Positions 8,325 through 16,838 of a stretch of DNA of 39,442 nucleotides are shown piece by piece. The stretch lies in the NCBI GenBank assembly GCA_028868825.1, contig JAGWTU010000051.1, positions 1 to 39,442 on the forward strand. Direction: 5' to 3'. A program made the translations under genes and the position numbers. A model generated the notes under the pieces. The model saw only the letters and a program-made list of their open reading frames with translations. It had not been told where the DNA came from and made no database searches. The first letter of the stretch is position 1. Each line of letters opens with the position of its first letter. Origin of the DNA: Burkholderiales bacterium. GTDB lineage: Bacteria > Pseudomonadota > Gammaproteobacteria > Burkholderiales > Burkholderiaceae_C.

Positions 8325-10684
8325 GCGGCGACCTCCATCGCGACCTCGAAAGTGAAGCGCGCGCCATGCGGCAGCACGGCGCCGACGCTGATGCGGCCGC
8401 CCATCGCCTCGACGATCTGGCGCGCGATGGCCAGCCCAAGCCCGGCGCCGGCGCGCGCCTGACGGCCCGCCTCGCCCTGGGCGTAGGGCTCGAACAGATG
8501 CGCGCGCTCGGCCTCGGGGATGCCGGGACCGGTGTCGCGGACCTCGATGCGCAGCCGCCGCTGCGTCGCGTCCCAGCGCCCGTCGACGTCGATGCGGCCC
8601 TCGCCGGTGTAGCGCACGGCGTTGCCGACGAGGTTGCGCAGCACCTGCGCCAGCCGCGCGCCGTCGAACACCAGCGGCTGCGCCGCCGCCGGCGCGGTGT
8701 CGGCGAATTCGAGGTTGCGCTCGCGCGCGCGCAGGCGCAGCGGCGCCAGCGTCTCGTCCCACCAGGCGCGCAGATCCTGCGGTCGCGCCTCGAGCTCGAT
8801 GCCGGTGGCGAAGGCCTTTTCATGTGCCAGCGTCGTCTCGAACAGTTCGTTGAGACCTTGCGCGGCGCTGCGCAGCCCCTCGAGCACCGGCAACTGCTCT
8901 GGCGTCGGGTTGCCGCGCAGCAGCAGCGTCGTGCCCGACGCGATGGCGAGCATGCCGCCGCGCAACTCATGCGCCAGGTAGCCGACGAAGCGCCCGCGCG
9001 CCACCGTCGCCGCCACCGCGGCGCCATGCGCCCGCCGCGTCGCCTCGTTGGCGGCGCGCAGGCGGCCGTTGGCCAGCGACAGCCCGACCAGCAGCGCCAG
9101 CAGCGCGGCGACGACCGGCGCGCCCCAGGCCAGCACATGCGACCAGCGCAGCCCCGGCTGCACCTGGGTGAAGAGCCAGCGCTGGTTGAGCGCCGCCAGT
9201 TCGGCCGGCGACATCGCCGCCAGGCCGCGATCGAGGATGCGGGCAAGTTCGGGATTGCGGCGCGGCACGCCGAAATAGAGTTCGCTCTCGCCGTCGCGGA
9301 CGACGCCGGTGACCTGGAGGCGGCCGGTGAACTGCTGCTCGACGAGGCGGTAGACGACGACGCTGTTGCCGATCGCGGCGTCGACCGCGCCGCGCGCCAG
9401 CGCGTCGAGCACGGCGGCCTGGGTCGGCAGCTCGACGAAGCTCAGACCCGCATTGCGCAGCCGCAGCCGCGGCAGCAGGAAATGCTCGCGCAGCACGCCG
9501 ACCTTGCTGCCGCTGGGCATCTCGTCGAGTTCGTCCCAGCGCCGCGCGTCGTCGCCGCGCATGAGGATCGCCGTCGGCACCGTCGACCAGGGTCCGACGA
9601 AGAGGAAATCGACGGCGCGCGAGGCGTTGCGCGCCATGCCGACGACGACGTCGAGCTCGCCGCCGAGCGCGCCCGCGTAGGCCTGGGCGAAGGTGCCGCC
9701 GCGCGCCTCGACGATGCGCAGCCCGGTCTTGGCGGCGATGGCGCGCAGCAGGTCGCCGCCCAGGCCGTCCATGCCGCGCATCGGCCCTTCCTCGGTGAAG
9801 GGGGCGAAATGGGCGTCGAAGCCGGCGCGCACCTGGCCGTGGCCGCTGACCCAGGCGGCCTCGGTCGACGTCAGCAACGCATCGCCCTCGGCGTAGGCGG
9901 TGACGGTGCCCTGCGGCAGCCAGCGCCGCGCGACCTCGGCGCGCTGCGCCGGCGTGATCGCGTCCAGGCCCTTGCCGACGATGCTCGCCAGCAGCGGCTC
10001 GGACAGCGCGACGCCGGGGCCGAGCACGCCGTCGGGGCTGCCCTGCAGGCGCCGCACGCGCAGGTTCGACAGCAGTTGCGACTCGATGATGTAGACCGCC
10101 TCCTGCAGCGTCGTCGGCGTCAGGTCGGCGTGGCCGTCGGCGACGGCGGCGAGCGCTTCGCGCAGCGTCGGGTAGCGGTCGATCGTCGCGCCGGGGAAGT
10201 CGGTGGCCGAGCGCTCGTCGTTGACGCTGCCGGCGAGCAAGGCCAGGTGCCGGCCCTCGAAATTGCGCACCGCCGAGAGCTCGGTCGCGTCGCGCCGCGT
10301 CACGAGCACCGTCTGCAGCGGGATCAGCGTGCCCGGCATCGAGACGAGCTTCGCGCGCTCGGGACTCATGCGCAGCAGCGGCGTCAGGTCGGCGCGGCCG
10401 TCGGCGAGCATCGCCATGCTCTGCGGCACGTCGTCGGCCTTGACGTAGTGCAGCGTCAGCCCCGTCGCCTGCGCGATCAGGTCCATCATCTCGATCGCGT
10501 AGCCGCTGGGCGCGCGCGCACCCTCGCCGACGCGGTAGAACGGATCGGCGCTGGGCACCAGCACGACGCGCACCGGCCCGTGGCTGCGGACCCAAGCCTG
10601 CTCGTCCGGACTCAGCGCGACCGCGCCCGCGCCGAAGGCGCACAGGGCCAGCAGCCAGCCGAGGATCAGCCTCGGCAGGCGCAA
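8321..10684 (-). CDS. BvgS/EvgS-like sensor histidine kinase with two periplasmic solute-binding domains
   Basis: 787 residues. The order is signal peptide (1-22), two SBP_bac_3-type periplasmic domains (about 30-260 and 270-505), one membrane helix (about 515-540, VLAWGAPVVAALLALLVGLS), a HisKA region (about 555-620) and an ATPase domain (about 660-785). The phosphoacceptor is His572 in YLAHELRGGM; the usual Thr-Pro after HE(L/I)R is replaced by Gly-Gly. N, G1 and G2 boxes are intact: LRNLVGNAVRYT, DTGPGIP, GAGLGLAI. Unlike BvgS/EvgS it has no receiver or Hpt domain. The start is TTG, one base after the SDR gene stop. It likely senses a small solute such as an amino acid. No response regulator is adjacent; the closest is at 4358. 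Confidence 0.9.
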   Translation of the reverse strand: MRLPRLILGWLLALCAFGAGAVALSPDEQAWVRSHGPVRVVLVPSADPFYRVGEGARAPSGYAIEMMDLIAQATGLTLHYVKADDVPQSMAMLADGRADLTPLLRMSPERAKLVSMPGTLIPLQTVLVTRRDATELSAVRNFEGRHLALLAGSVNDERSATDFPGATIDRYPTLREALAAVADGHADLTPTTLQEAVYIIESQLLSNLRVRRLQGSPDGVLGPGVALSEPLLASIVGKGLDAITPAQRAEVARRWLPQGTVTAYAEGDALLTSTEAAWVSGHGQVRAGFDAHFAPFTEEGPMRGMDGLGGDLLRAIAAKTGLRIVEARGGTFAQAYAGALGGELDVVVGMARNASRAVDFLFVGPWSTVPTAILMRGDDARRWDELDEMPSGSKVGVLREHFLLPRLRLRNAGLSFVELPTQAAVLDALARGAVDAAIGNSVVVYRLVEQQFTGRLQVTGVVRDGESELYFGVPRRNPELARILDRGLAAMSPAELAALNQRWLFTQVQPGLRWSHVLAWGAPVVAALLALLVGLSLANGRLRAANEATRRAHGAAVAATVARGRFVGYLAHELRGGMLAIASGTTLLLRGNPTPEQLPVLEGLRSAAQGLNELFETTLAHEKAFATGIELEARPQDLRAWWDETLAPLRLRARERNLEFADTAPAAAQPLVFDGARLAQVLRNLVGNAVRYTGEGRIDVDGRWDATQRRLRIEVRDTGPGIPEAERAHLFEPYAQGEAGRQARAGAGLGLAIARQIVEAMGGRISVGAVLPHGARFTFEVAMEVAA

Positions 10685-10685
10685 C

Positions 10686-11468
10686 TCAAACCCCGAAGCC
10701 GTCGTCCACGGCGATGACCGCGCCGTTGACGAAGTGGCTCTCCTTCGCGCACAGCGTCACCAGCATCGCATCGAGATCGGCGGGCTGGCCGACGCGCTTG
10801 CGCGGCATCATCGCGACGAGCTTCTTGCCGCCCTCGGTCTGCCAGTGATGGTGGTTGATCTCGGTGTCGATGTAGCCCGGGCACAGCGCGTTGACGTTGA
10901 TGCCGTAGCGGCCCCATTCGAGCGCCATCGCCTTCGTCATGTGGACGACGGCGGCCTTGCTCATCGCGTAGACGCCGATCTGCCCGAGCACCTTGAGCCC
11001 GGCCATCGACGCGATGTTGACGATGCGCCCTCCCGTGTAGGTGCCCGGCGCCTCGCCCTTGCTGCGCGCGATCATGCGCTGCGCCACCGCCTGGGCGACG
11101 AAGAAGGCGCCGCGGGCGTTGACGTTCATCTGCTCGTCGTATTCCTCGGGGGTGACGTCGACGAGCTTGCTCGTCGCGCTGACGCCGGAGTTGTTGACGA
11201 GGATGTCGATGGCGCCCATCTCGGTCTCGGCGTGGGCGACGGCGGCGCGGATGCTGTCGGTGTCGGTGACGTCGAGCTCGACGACATGGGCGTCGCCGCC
11301 CAGGCTCTCGATCTCGGCGCGCAGCGTCTTCAGCCGCTCGAGGCGGCGCGCCGCGAGCACGACGCCGGCGCCGGCGGCGGCCAGCGTCTTCGCGAATTGC
11401 GTCCCGAGTCCGCTGGACGCGCCGGTGACGAGGGCGACGCGGCCCGACAGATCGATCTCGTATGCCAT
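10686..11468 (-). CDS. short-chain dehydrogenase/reductase
   Basis: A 260-residue classical SDR. The NAD(P)-binding TGASSGLG is at 15-22 and the structural motif NNSG at 92-95. The catalytic triad is Ser154, Tyr167 and Lys171 (YAMSK), followed by the typical LCPGYIDTEIN. The C-terminus (VNGAVIAVDDGFGV) is the usual SDR end. The substrate cannot be predicted; 3-oxoacyl or 3-hydroxyacyl compounds are common for near relatives. It is first in a minus-strand operon with the sensor kinase and YceH, an unusual combination, and divergent from the ABC ATPase gene with 79 bases between starts. Confidence 0.92.
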   Translation of the reverse strand: MAYEIDLSGRVALVTGASSGLGTQFAKTLAAAGAGVVLAARRLERLKTLRAEIESLGGDAHVVELDVTDTDSIRAAVAHAETEMGAIDILVNNSGVSATSKLVDVTPEEYDEQMNVNARGAFFVAQAVAQRMIARSKGEAPGTYTGGRIVNIASMAGLKVLGQIGVYAMSKAAVVHMTKAMALEWGRYGINVNALCPGYIDTEINHHHWQTEGGKKLVAMMPRKRVGQPADLDAMLVTLCAKESHFVNGAVIAVDDGFGV

Positions 11469-11547
11469 TGCAGCGGCCCCTGTTCTAGTGCAATCGCGAG
11501 CACGATAGCACGCAGCCCCGCGCCGTCATGCCCCATCATCGCGTCCG

Positions 11548-12201
11548 ATGCTCAGGATCCAGGGTCTGGCCAAACGCTACGGCGACGATGCCGTGTTCGA
11601 CGCTGTCGCACTCGAGTTGCGGGGCGGCGAATTCGTCGCGCTGCTCGGCGAATCGGGAGTCGGCAAGTCGACGCTGCTGAACTGCATCGCCGGGCTGGAC
11701 CGCGCCGACGCGGGCACGATCACGATCGCCGGCGCCGAGCTCGGCCGCCTCGACGACGACGCGCTGGCGCGGCTGCGGCGCGAACGCCTGGGCTTCGTGT
11801 TCCAGGCCTTCCACGTGCTGCCGCACCTGAGCGTGGCCGAGAACGTCGGCCTGCCGCTGCGCCTGCTCGGCCGCCACGACGAGGCGCGCGTGGCGGCGCT
11901 GCTCGACGCGGTCGGGCTCGCCGGGCTGGGCGCAAGGCTGCCGGCGCAGCTGTCGGGCGGGCAGTTGCAGCGCGTGGCGATCGCGCGCGCCGTCGTCCAT
12001 GCGCCGGCGCTGATCCTCGCCGACGAGCCCACCGGCAACCTCGACCCGGCGACCGCCGAGCGCGTGCTCGGCGTGCTGCGCGAGCAGGTGCGCGGTGCCG
12101 GCGCCGCCTGCCTGCTGGTGACGCATTCGGCGGCCGCGGCCGCCGCCGCCGACCGCGTGTTGCGGCTGACGGCGCAGGGCGTCATAGCCGAGGGCCCGTG
12201 A
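11548..12201 (+). CDS. ABC transporter ATP-binding protein, LolD/MacB/AttE-like
   Basis: A 217-residue ATPase of the type that pairs with FtsX-like permeases. Walker A GESGVGKST is at 34-42, the Q-loop is FVFQAFHVLPHLS, the signature LSGGQ is at 135-139, and Walker B with D-loop reads ILADEPTGNLDPAT. The stop overlaps the ATG of the permease gene (TGATG), so the two are translationally coupled. Members of this class use ATP hydrolysis for mechanotransmission across the periplasm (LolCDE, MacB) rather than classical import. Together with the lipocalin gene downstream, the layout resembles attEFGH-type loci. Confidence 0.92.
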   Translation: MLRIQGLAKRYGDDAVFDAVALELRGGEFVALLGESGVGKSTLLNCIAGLDRADAGTITIAGAELGRLDDDALARLRRERLGFVFQAFHVLPHLSVAENVGLPLRLLGRHDEARVAALLDAVGLAGLGARLPAQLSGGQLQRVAIARAVVHAPALILADEPTGNLDPATAERVLGVLREQVRGAGAACLLVTHSAAAAAAADRVLRLTAQGVIAEGP

Positions 12202-14807
12202 TGGCCGGCGCGGCGCTCGACCGTGGCCTGCTGCCGCTGCTGATCCGGCGTGAATGGCGCCACCACCCCTGGCGCCACGGCGTCGCGCTGCTGGCCGTCG
12301 CGCTCGGCGTCGCGCTGGCCTGGTCGGTGTACCTGATCAACGCCTCGGCGCTGGCCGAATTCGCGAGCGCGGCGCGCAGCGTCGGCGGCACACCCGACCT
12401 CGTGCTGCGCGGCGCGCAGGGCCTCATCGACGATGCGCTTTACGAGCGCGTCGCCGCCGACCCCGTGGTCGCCGCGGCGAGCCCGGTGCTCGAGATCGAC
12501 ACCTACGCCCGCGGTGCCGGCCAGGCTGATGGCGCCGGCGGCACCGGCGGCGCTGCCCCGAACGATCGCACCGACGGCGGGCGCGCGCCGCTGCACCTGC
12601 TCGGCATCGACGCGTTGCAGGTCGCGACCCTGGCGCCGGCGCTGCTGCCGCAGCCGGCGCCGGGCGCTATGCGGCTGGCCTTCCTCGACCCCGACGTCAT
12701 CTTCGTCAACGCGGCGGCACGGCGGCGCTACGCACTCGCCGATGGCGCGTCGCTGCAACTGCAGGTCGGTGCGGCGTACCAGACGCTGCGCGTGGCGGGT
12801 TCGGTCGCCGCCGGCGGCGCGCCGCTGGCAGTGATGGACATCGCCGCGGCGCAGCAGCGCTACGGTGCCGTCGGCCGCATCAGCCGCATCGACCTGCGAC
12901 TGACGCCGGGCAGCGACCGCGCGGCGCTGCTCGCGCGGCTGGCGCTGCCGGCGGGCGTCATCGCCGCCGACCCCGGCAGCGGCGAACGCGAACTCGACGC
13001 GATCTCGCGCGCCTACCGCGTCAACCTCACCGTGCTGGCACTGGTGGCGCTGTTCGTCGGCGCCTTTCTCGTCTATTCGGTCGTCTCGCTGTCGGTCGCG
13101 CAGCGCACGCCGACGTTCGCGCTGCTCGGCGTGCTCGGGCTGACATCGCGCGAACGACGAAGCTGGGTGCTGGCCGAATGCGGACTCATCGGCGCCGCCG
13201 GCAGCGCCGTCGGCATCGCTCTCGGCGCGGGGCTGGCGGCGCTGGCGCTGCGCTTGCTCGCCGGCGACCTCGGCAGCGGCGTCTTCGCCGCCGCGGCCGA
13301 CGGCGGTGCGGTGCCGCCGCTGCGCATCGACGCCGCGGGCGCGTTCGGCTTCGCGCTGCTGGGCACGGCGTCGGCGCTGGTCGGCGGCTGGTGGCCGGCG
13401 CTGCAGGCGCAGCGCATCGCGCCGGCGCTGGCGCTCAAGGGTCTGGGCCAGCCCGAGCGCGGCGCGCCGCCGGCCTGGCCCGGGCTCGCGCTGCTCGCCA
13501 TCGGCGCCATGGCGGCCTTCGCGCCGCCGATCGGCGGCCTGCCGCTGGCGGCCTACGCGGCGGTGGCGGCGCTGCTGTTCGGTGGCGTCGCGCTGGTGCC
13601 GGCGGCGGTGCACGGGCTGCTCGCCGCGGCACCCGAACCGCCGCCGACGCCGCGCGGCGCGCTCGCGCTGCTGGCGCTGCGGCGCGCCGGCTTCCAGCGC
13701 CGCACGGCCACGGCGGCGGTGGCCGGCGTCGTCGCCAGCCTGGCGCTGTCGGTGGCGCTGACGGTGATGGTGGCGAGCTTTCGCGGCGGCGTCGGCGTCT
13801 GGCTCGACCGCGTGTTGCCGGCCGACCTCTACGCGCGCAGCGCCGGCAGCAGCAGCGGCGCCGAGCGCGTCTGGCTGCCGCGCGACTTCGTCGCCCGTGC
13901 GCAGGTGCTGCCGGGCGTGCAGCGGTTGCAGGCCTCGCGCACGCGCGCGCTGCGGCTGGCGCCCGGGCAACCCGCGGTGGCGCTGCTGGCGCGGCCCGAC
14001 GTGTCCGAGTCGCTGCCGCTGCTCGCGCCGGCGCTGCCGCGCTCGCTGCTGCGCCCGGGCGAGATCGCGGCTTATGCGAGCGAGGCCGCGGCCGACCTCT
14101 ACGGCGCCGCGCCGGGCGCAGCGATCGAGCTGCCGCTCGACGGCCGCACGCTGCACGCGCGCGTGCTCGGCGTCTGGCGCGACTACGCGCGCCAGTTCGG
14201 CAGCATCGCCGTCGACCTCGCCGACTACCGCCGCGGCAGCGGCGACGAGCGCGTCAACGACATCGCCGTCTGGCTGCGCCCCGGCGCCGACGCCGATGCC
14301 GTGCGGCGCTCGCTGCTGGCGCTGCTGCCCGACGCGTCGATGCTCGACTTCGCCGACAGCGCCGAGCTGCGCCGCATCACGATGCGCATCTTCGACCGCA
14401 GCTTCGCCGTCACCTACTACCTGCAGGCGGTGGCGATCGCGATCGGCCTCGTCGGCATCGCCGCCAGCCTCTCGGCGCAGGTGCTGGCGCGGCGCAAGGA
14501 GTTCGGTCTGCTCGGCCACCTCGGGCTGACGCGCGGCCAGATCGTCGGCGTCGTCGCCGGCGAAGGGCTGGCCTGGGTCGCCGCGGGGACGCTGGTCGGC
14601 ATCGCGCTGGGCATCGCGATCAGCCTCGTGCTCGTCTACGTCGTCAACCCGCAGAGCTTCCACTGGTCGATGGACCTCGTACTGCCCTGGGGCCGCATCG
14701 CGGCGCTGGCCGCCGCCGTGCTCGCCGCCGGCACGGCGACCGCGGCCTTCAGCGCGCGCAGCGCGGCGACGCGGCAGGCCGTGCTGTCGGTCAAGGAGGA
14801 CTGGTAA
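12201..14807 (+). CDS. FtsX-like ABC transporter permease (two FtsX domains)
   Basis: 868 residues with about ten predicted membrane helices. One is near the N-terminus (25-46) before a large periplasmic domain, and a first FtsX block spans about 275-400. Two or three helices follow at 430-475 and one near 503-528. A second periplasmic domain precedes the C-terminal FtsX block (about 736-855). This is the duplicated-permease form found in some lipoprotein or lipid exporters, equivalent to two half-permeases fused. The ATG at 12201 overlaps the ATPase stop. The upstream open frame back to 10734 is antisense to the SDR gene and is not coding. The substrate is unknown; the secreted lipocalin gene one base downstream suggests a hydrophobic or lipidated cargo. 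Confidence 0.9.
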   Translation: MAGAALDRGLLPLLIRREWRHHPWRHGVALLAVALGVALAWSVYLINASALAEFASAARSVGGTPDLVLRGAQGLIDDALYERVAADPVVAAASPVLEIDTYARGAGQADGAGGTGGAAPNDRTDGGRAPLHLLGIDALQVATLAPALLPQPAPGAMRLAFLDPDVIFVNAAARRRYALADGASLQLQVGAAYQTLRVAGSVAAGGAPLAVMDIAAAQQRYGAVGRISRIDLRLTPGSDRAALLARLALPAGVIAADPGSGERELDAISRAYRVNLTVLALVALFVGAFLVYSVVSLSVAQRTPTFALLGVLGLTSRERRSWVLAECGLIGAAGSAVGIALGAGLAALALRLLAGDLGSGVFAAAADGGAVPPLRIDAAGAFGFALLGTASALVGGWWPALQAQRIAPALALKGLGQPERGAPPAWPGLALLAIGAMAAFAPPIGGLPLAAYAAVAALLFGGVALVPAAVHGLLAAAPEPPPTPRGALALLALRRAGFQRRTATAAVAGVVASLALSVALTVMVASFRGGVGVWLDRVLPADLYARSAGSSSGAERVWLPRDFVARAQVLPGVQRLQASRTRALRLAPGQPAVALLARPDVSESLPLLAPALPRSLLRPGEIAAYASEAAADLYGAAPGAAIELPLDGRTLHARVLGVWRDYARQFGSIAVDLADYRRGSGDERVNDIAVWLRPGADADAVRRSLLALLPDASMLDFADSAELRRITMRIFDRSFAVTYYLQAVAIAIGLVGIAASLSAQVLARRKEFGLLGHLGLTRGQIVGVVAGEGLAWVAAGTLVGIALGIAISLVLVYVVNPQSFHWSMDLVLPWGRIAALAAAVLAAGTATAAFSARSAATRQAVLSVKEDW

Positions 14808-14808
14808 C

Positions 14809-15849
14809 GTGATTTCGCGCCGCCGCGTCATCGCCGCCGCCGTTGCCGCCGGCTGGCGCGCTGCCGTCGCTGCCGCGCCGCCGGCCATCGCCTTCCCGCG
14901 CGACCACGGTGCCCATCCCGAGACGCGCACCGAATGGTGGTACGCCACCGGCTGGCTCGGCACCGAGCAGGCGCCGACGCATGGCGTGCAGATCACGTTC
15001 TTCCGCAGCCGCACCGGTTACGGCGCCGGCCAGACGAGCCGCTTTGCGCCGCGCCAGCTGCTGTTCGCGCATGCGGCGCTGACCGACCTCGGCACCCGCA
15101 GCCACCGCCACGACCAGCGCATCGCGCGCTGGTCGGGCGACCCGGCGGCGCCGCTGGCCGCCGCCGCGCTCGACCGCGGCGCCGTGCACATCGGCCGCTG
15201 GTCGCTCGTCGACGAAGGCGCCGGCTGGCACGCCCGCATCGCCGCCGCCGATTTCGCGCTCGACCTGCAGCTGCGGCGCAGCCAGCCGCCGCTGCTGCAG
15301 GGCGAGGCCGGCATTTCGCGCAAGGGCCCCGACCCGCGGCAGACCAGCCATTACTACAGCGAAGTCCAGCTCGAATCGACCGGCGCCGAAGGCCGCGGCC
15401 GTGCCTGGCTCGACCACGAATGGAGCGACGAATTCCTCGCCCCCGAGGCGCAGGGCTGGGACTGGGCCGGCATCAACCTCTTCGACGGCGGTGCGCTCAC
15501 CGTCTTCGTGCTGCGCCGTGCCGACGGCAGCGCGCTGTGGGCCGGCGGCAGCTGGCGCGGCGCCGGCACCGCGGCCCGCAGCTTCGGCCCCGACGATCTG
15601 CGCATGACGCCGCTGCGGCGCTGGCGCAGCCCGGCCAGCGGCGCCGAGTACCCGGTGCAATGGCGGCTGCAGACGCCGGCGGGCACATTCGAGTTGCGCG
15701 CGCTGCTCGACGACCAGGAGCTCGACAGCCGCGCGAGCACCGGCACGATCTACTGGGAGGGCCTGAGCGAACTCGTGGCCGCGGACGGGCGCCGCGTCGG
15801 CCTGGGCTATCTCGAACTGACCGGCTACGCCGGCCGGCTGCGCGTCTAG
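14809..15849 (+). CDS. exported CrtC/AttH-like lipocalin-domain protein
   Basis: 346 residues from a GTG start one base after the permease stop. The N-terminus (RRRVIAAAVAAGWRAAVAAAPP) looks like a signal peptide, possibly Tat because of the Arg cluster. TEWWYATGWL at about 43-52 is the hallmark of the CrtC/AttH family, and DHEWSDEFLAPEAQGWDWAG carries the second conserved block. The family includes carotenoid 1,2-hydratases, but no other carotenoid gene is nearby. The coupling to an ABC ATPase/FtsX permease argues for an AttH-like lipid-handling partner. The stop shares a CTAG with the stop of the convergent GGDEF gene. Confidence 0.85.
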   Translation: MISRRRVIAAAVAAGWRAAVAAAPPAIAFPRDHGAHPETRTEWWYATGWLGTEQAPTHGVQITFFRSRTGYGAGQTSRFAPRQLLFAHAALTDLGTRSHRHDQRIARWSGDPAAPLAAAALDRGAVHIGRWSLVDEGAGWHARIAAADFALDLQLRRSQPPLLQGEAGISRKGPDPRQTSHYYSEVQLESTGAEGRGRAWLDHEWSDEFLAPEAQGWDWAGINLFDGGALTVFVLRRADGSALWAGGSWRGAGTAARSFGPDDLRMTPLRRWRSPASGAEYPVQWRLQTPAGTFELRALLDDQELDSRASTGTIYWEGLSELVAADGRRVGLGYLELTGYAGRLRV

Positions 15850-16709
15850 GAACCCTTGTGCTTGGGCTGCGTCGGCCGCGAGCGGCGATCGTCGCCGCGC
15901 CAGCTGCCCGGCGCACGCGAGCGCAGCGAGTCGATCGGCGCCGCGCGGGCGCAGTTGCCGCCGGCGTCGCGCGCGGCGAGCACGGCTTCCTCGGCATCGT
16001 CGACGAGGGCCTGCAGATGCAGATGGGCCGGACGCAGATGCGCGACGCCGACGCTGACGCTGGCGCGCAGCGCCGGACCCGTGCCGCCCCAGGCGAGCGC
16101 CGGCAGCTCGAGCTTCTCGGCGCGCTCGCGGATGCGCTCGGCGACGTCGAGCGCGCCGGTGGCGTCGGCATGGGCCAGGAAGACGCCGATCTGGGCATCG
16201 CCGGTGCGCGTGATCATGTCGGCCGGGCGCAGCGTCGGCGCCGTCTGGCGCAGGATCTCCGACAGCAGTGCGTCGCCCGCGGCGGGGCCGCGCGCCTCGC
16301 ACAGGCGGGCGTAGCGGTCGATGTCGACGAGCAGCAGCGCGGCGCCGCTGCCGTAGCGGCGCGCGCGCGCCCATTCGCGTTCGGCCAGGTCCATGAACAG
16401 CGCGCGCGGGATGCCGGCGGCCGGAACGACCGCCGCCTGCGGGTCGGACGTGCCGCTGCGCGCCAGGCGGAACATGAGCAGCGCCAGCGGCACCGCCGCA
16501 GCGACGACGCCCAGCGCGGCGGCGATGGCGGCGGCGCCGGCCGTGCGCGGCTCGAACCATTGCGCCAGTCCGTAGGCGGCGCCGGCGGCCAGCAGCACGG
16601 CGCCGACGCCGAGCAGCGCGCCCACCCAGGCCAGCGGCAAGCCGCGTGCGGCAGGGTGCGGCAACGGGTCCGAAGGTCCGGAAATCGGGGTCGGGGGGGT
16701 CGAGGTCAT
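15846..16709 (-). CDS. membrane protein with degenerate GGDEF domain
   Basis: 287 residues with two N-terminal membrane helices (about 24-46 and 58-80) and a diguanylate-cyclase-like domain (about 105-265). The fold is visible from ALLLVDIDRYARL and ASVSVGVAHLRP, but the GGDEF signature is replaced by RTGDAQIGVFL, so catalysis is unlikely. It may bind nucleotide or act as a structural regulator. A basic tail (RSRAPGSWRGDDRRSRPTQP) ends the protein. The ATG at 16709 is chosen over an in-frame TTG at 16727; neither has a clear ribosome binding site. It is divergent from the ABC exporter gene. Confidence 0.8.
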   Translation of the reverse strand: MTSTPPTPISGPSDPLPHPAARGLPLAWVGALLGVGAVLLAAGAAYGLAQWFEPRTAGAAAIAAALGVVAAAVPLALLMFRLARSGTSDPQAAVVPAAGIPRALFMDLAEREWARARRYGSGAALLLVDIDRYARLCEARGPAAGDALLSEILRQTAPTLRPADMITRTGDAQIGVFLAHADATGALDVAERIRERAEKLELPALAWGGTGPALRASVSVGVAHLRPAHLHLQALVDDAEEAVLAARDAGGNCARAAPIDSLRSRAPGSWRGDDRRSRPTQPKHKGS

Positions 16710-16838
16710 GAGGGCGCGCGGCGACAACCCTTATTCGACCACAAACCACCGCCCCTGACGCGCCCTTCAGTCACGGGGTCGAGCGCCTTTTCTCACGACC
16801 GAAGTCCAGCTCGATGCCTCCGCATAGACTTAGCTCCC

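Noticed and set aside
10734..12200. Plus-strand open frame continuous with the FtsX permease, giving a 1357-residue reading
   Set aside because: The first 490 codons are antisense to the SDR gene and then out of frame with the ABC ATPase; composition is Arg/Ala/His-rich with no family pattern. The permease begins at 12201.
11577..15014. Minus-strand 1145-codon open frame
   Set aside because: Antisense to the ATPase/permease genes; low-complexity Arg/Gln/Ala composition typical of a shadow frame in very G+C-rich DNA.
14809..15849. Carotenoid 1,2-hydratase (CrtC) as the function
   Set aside because: The EWWY-type family signature fits, but there are no other carotenoid or photosynthesis genes in the window and the gene is coupled to an ABC/FtsX transporter, which favours an AttH-like role.
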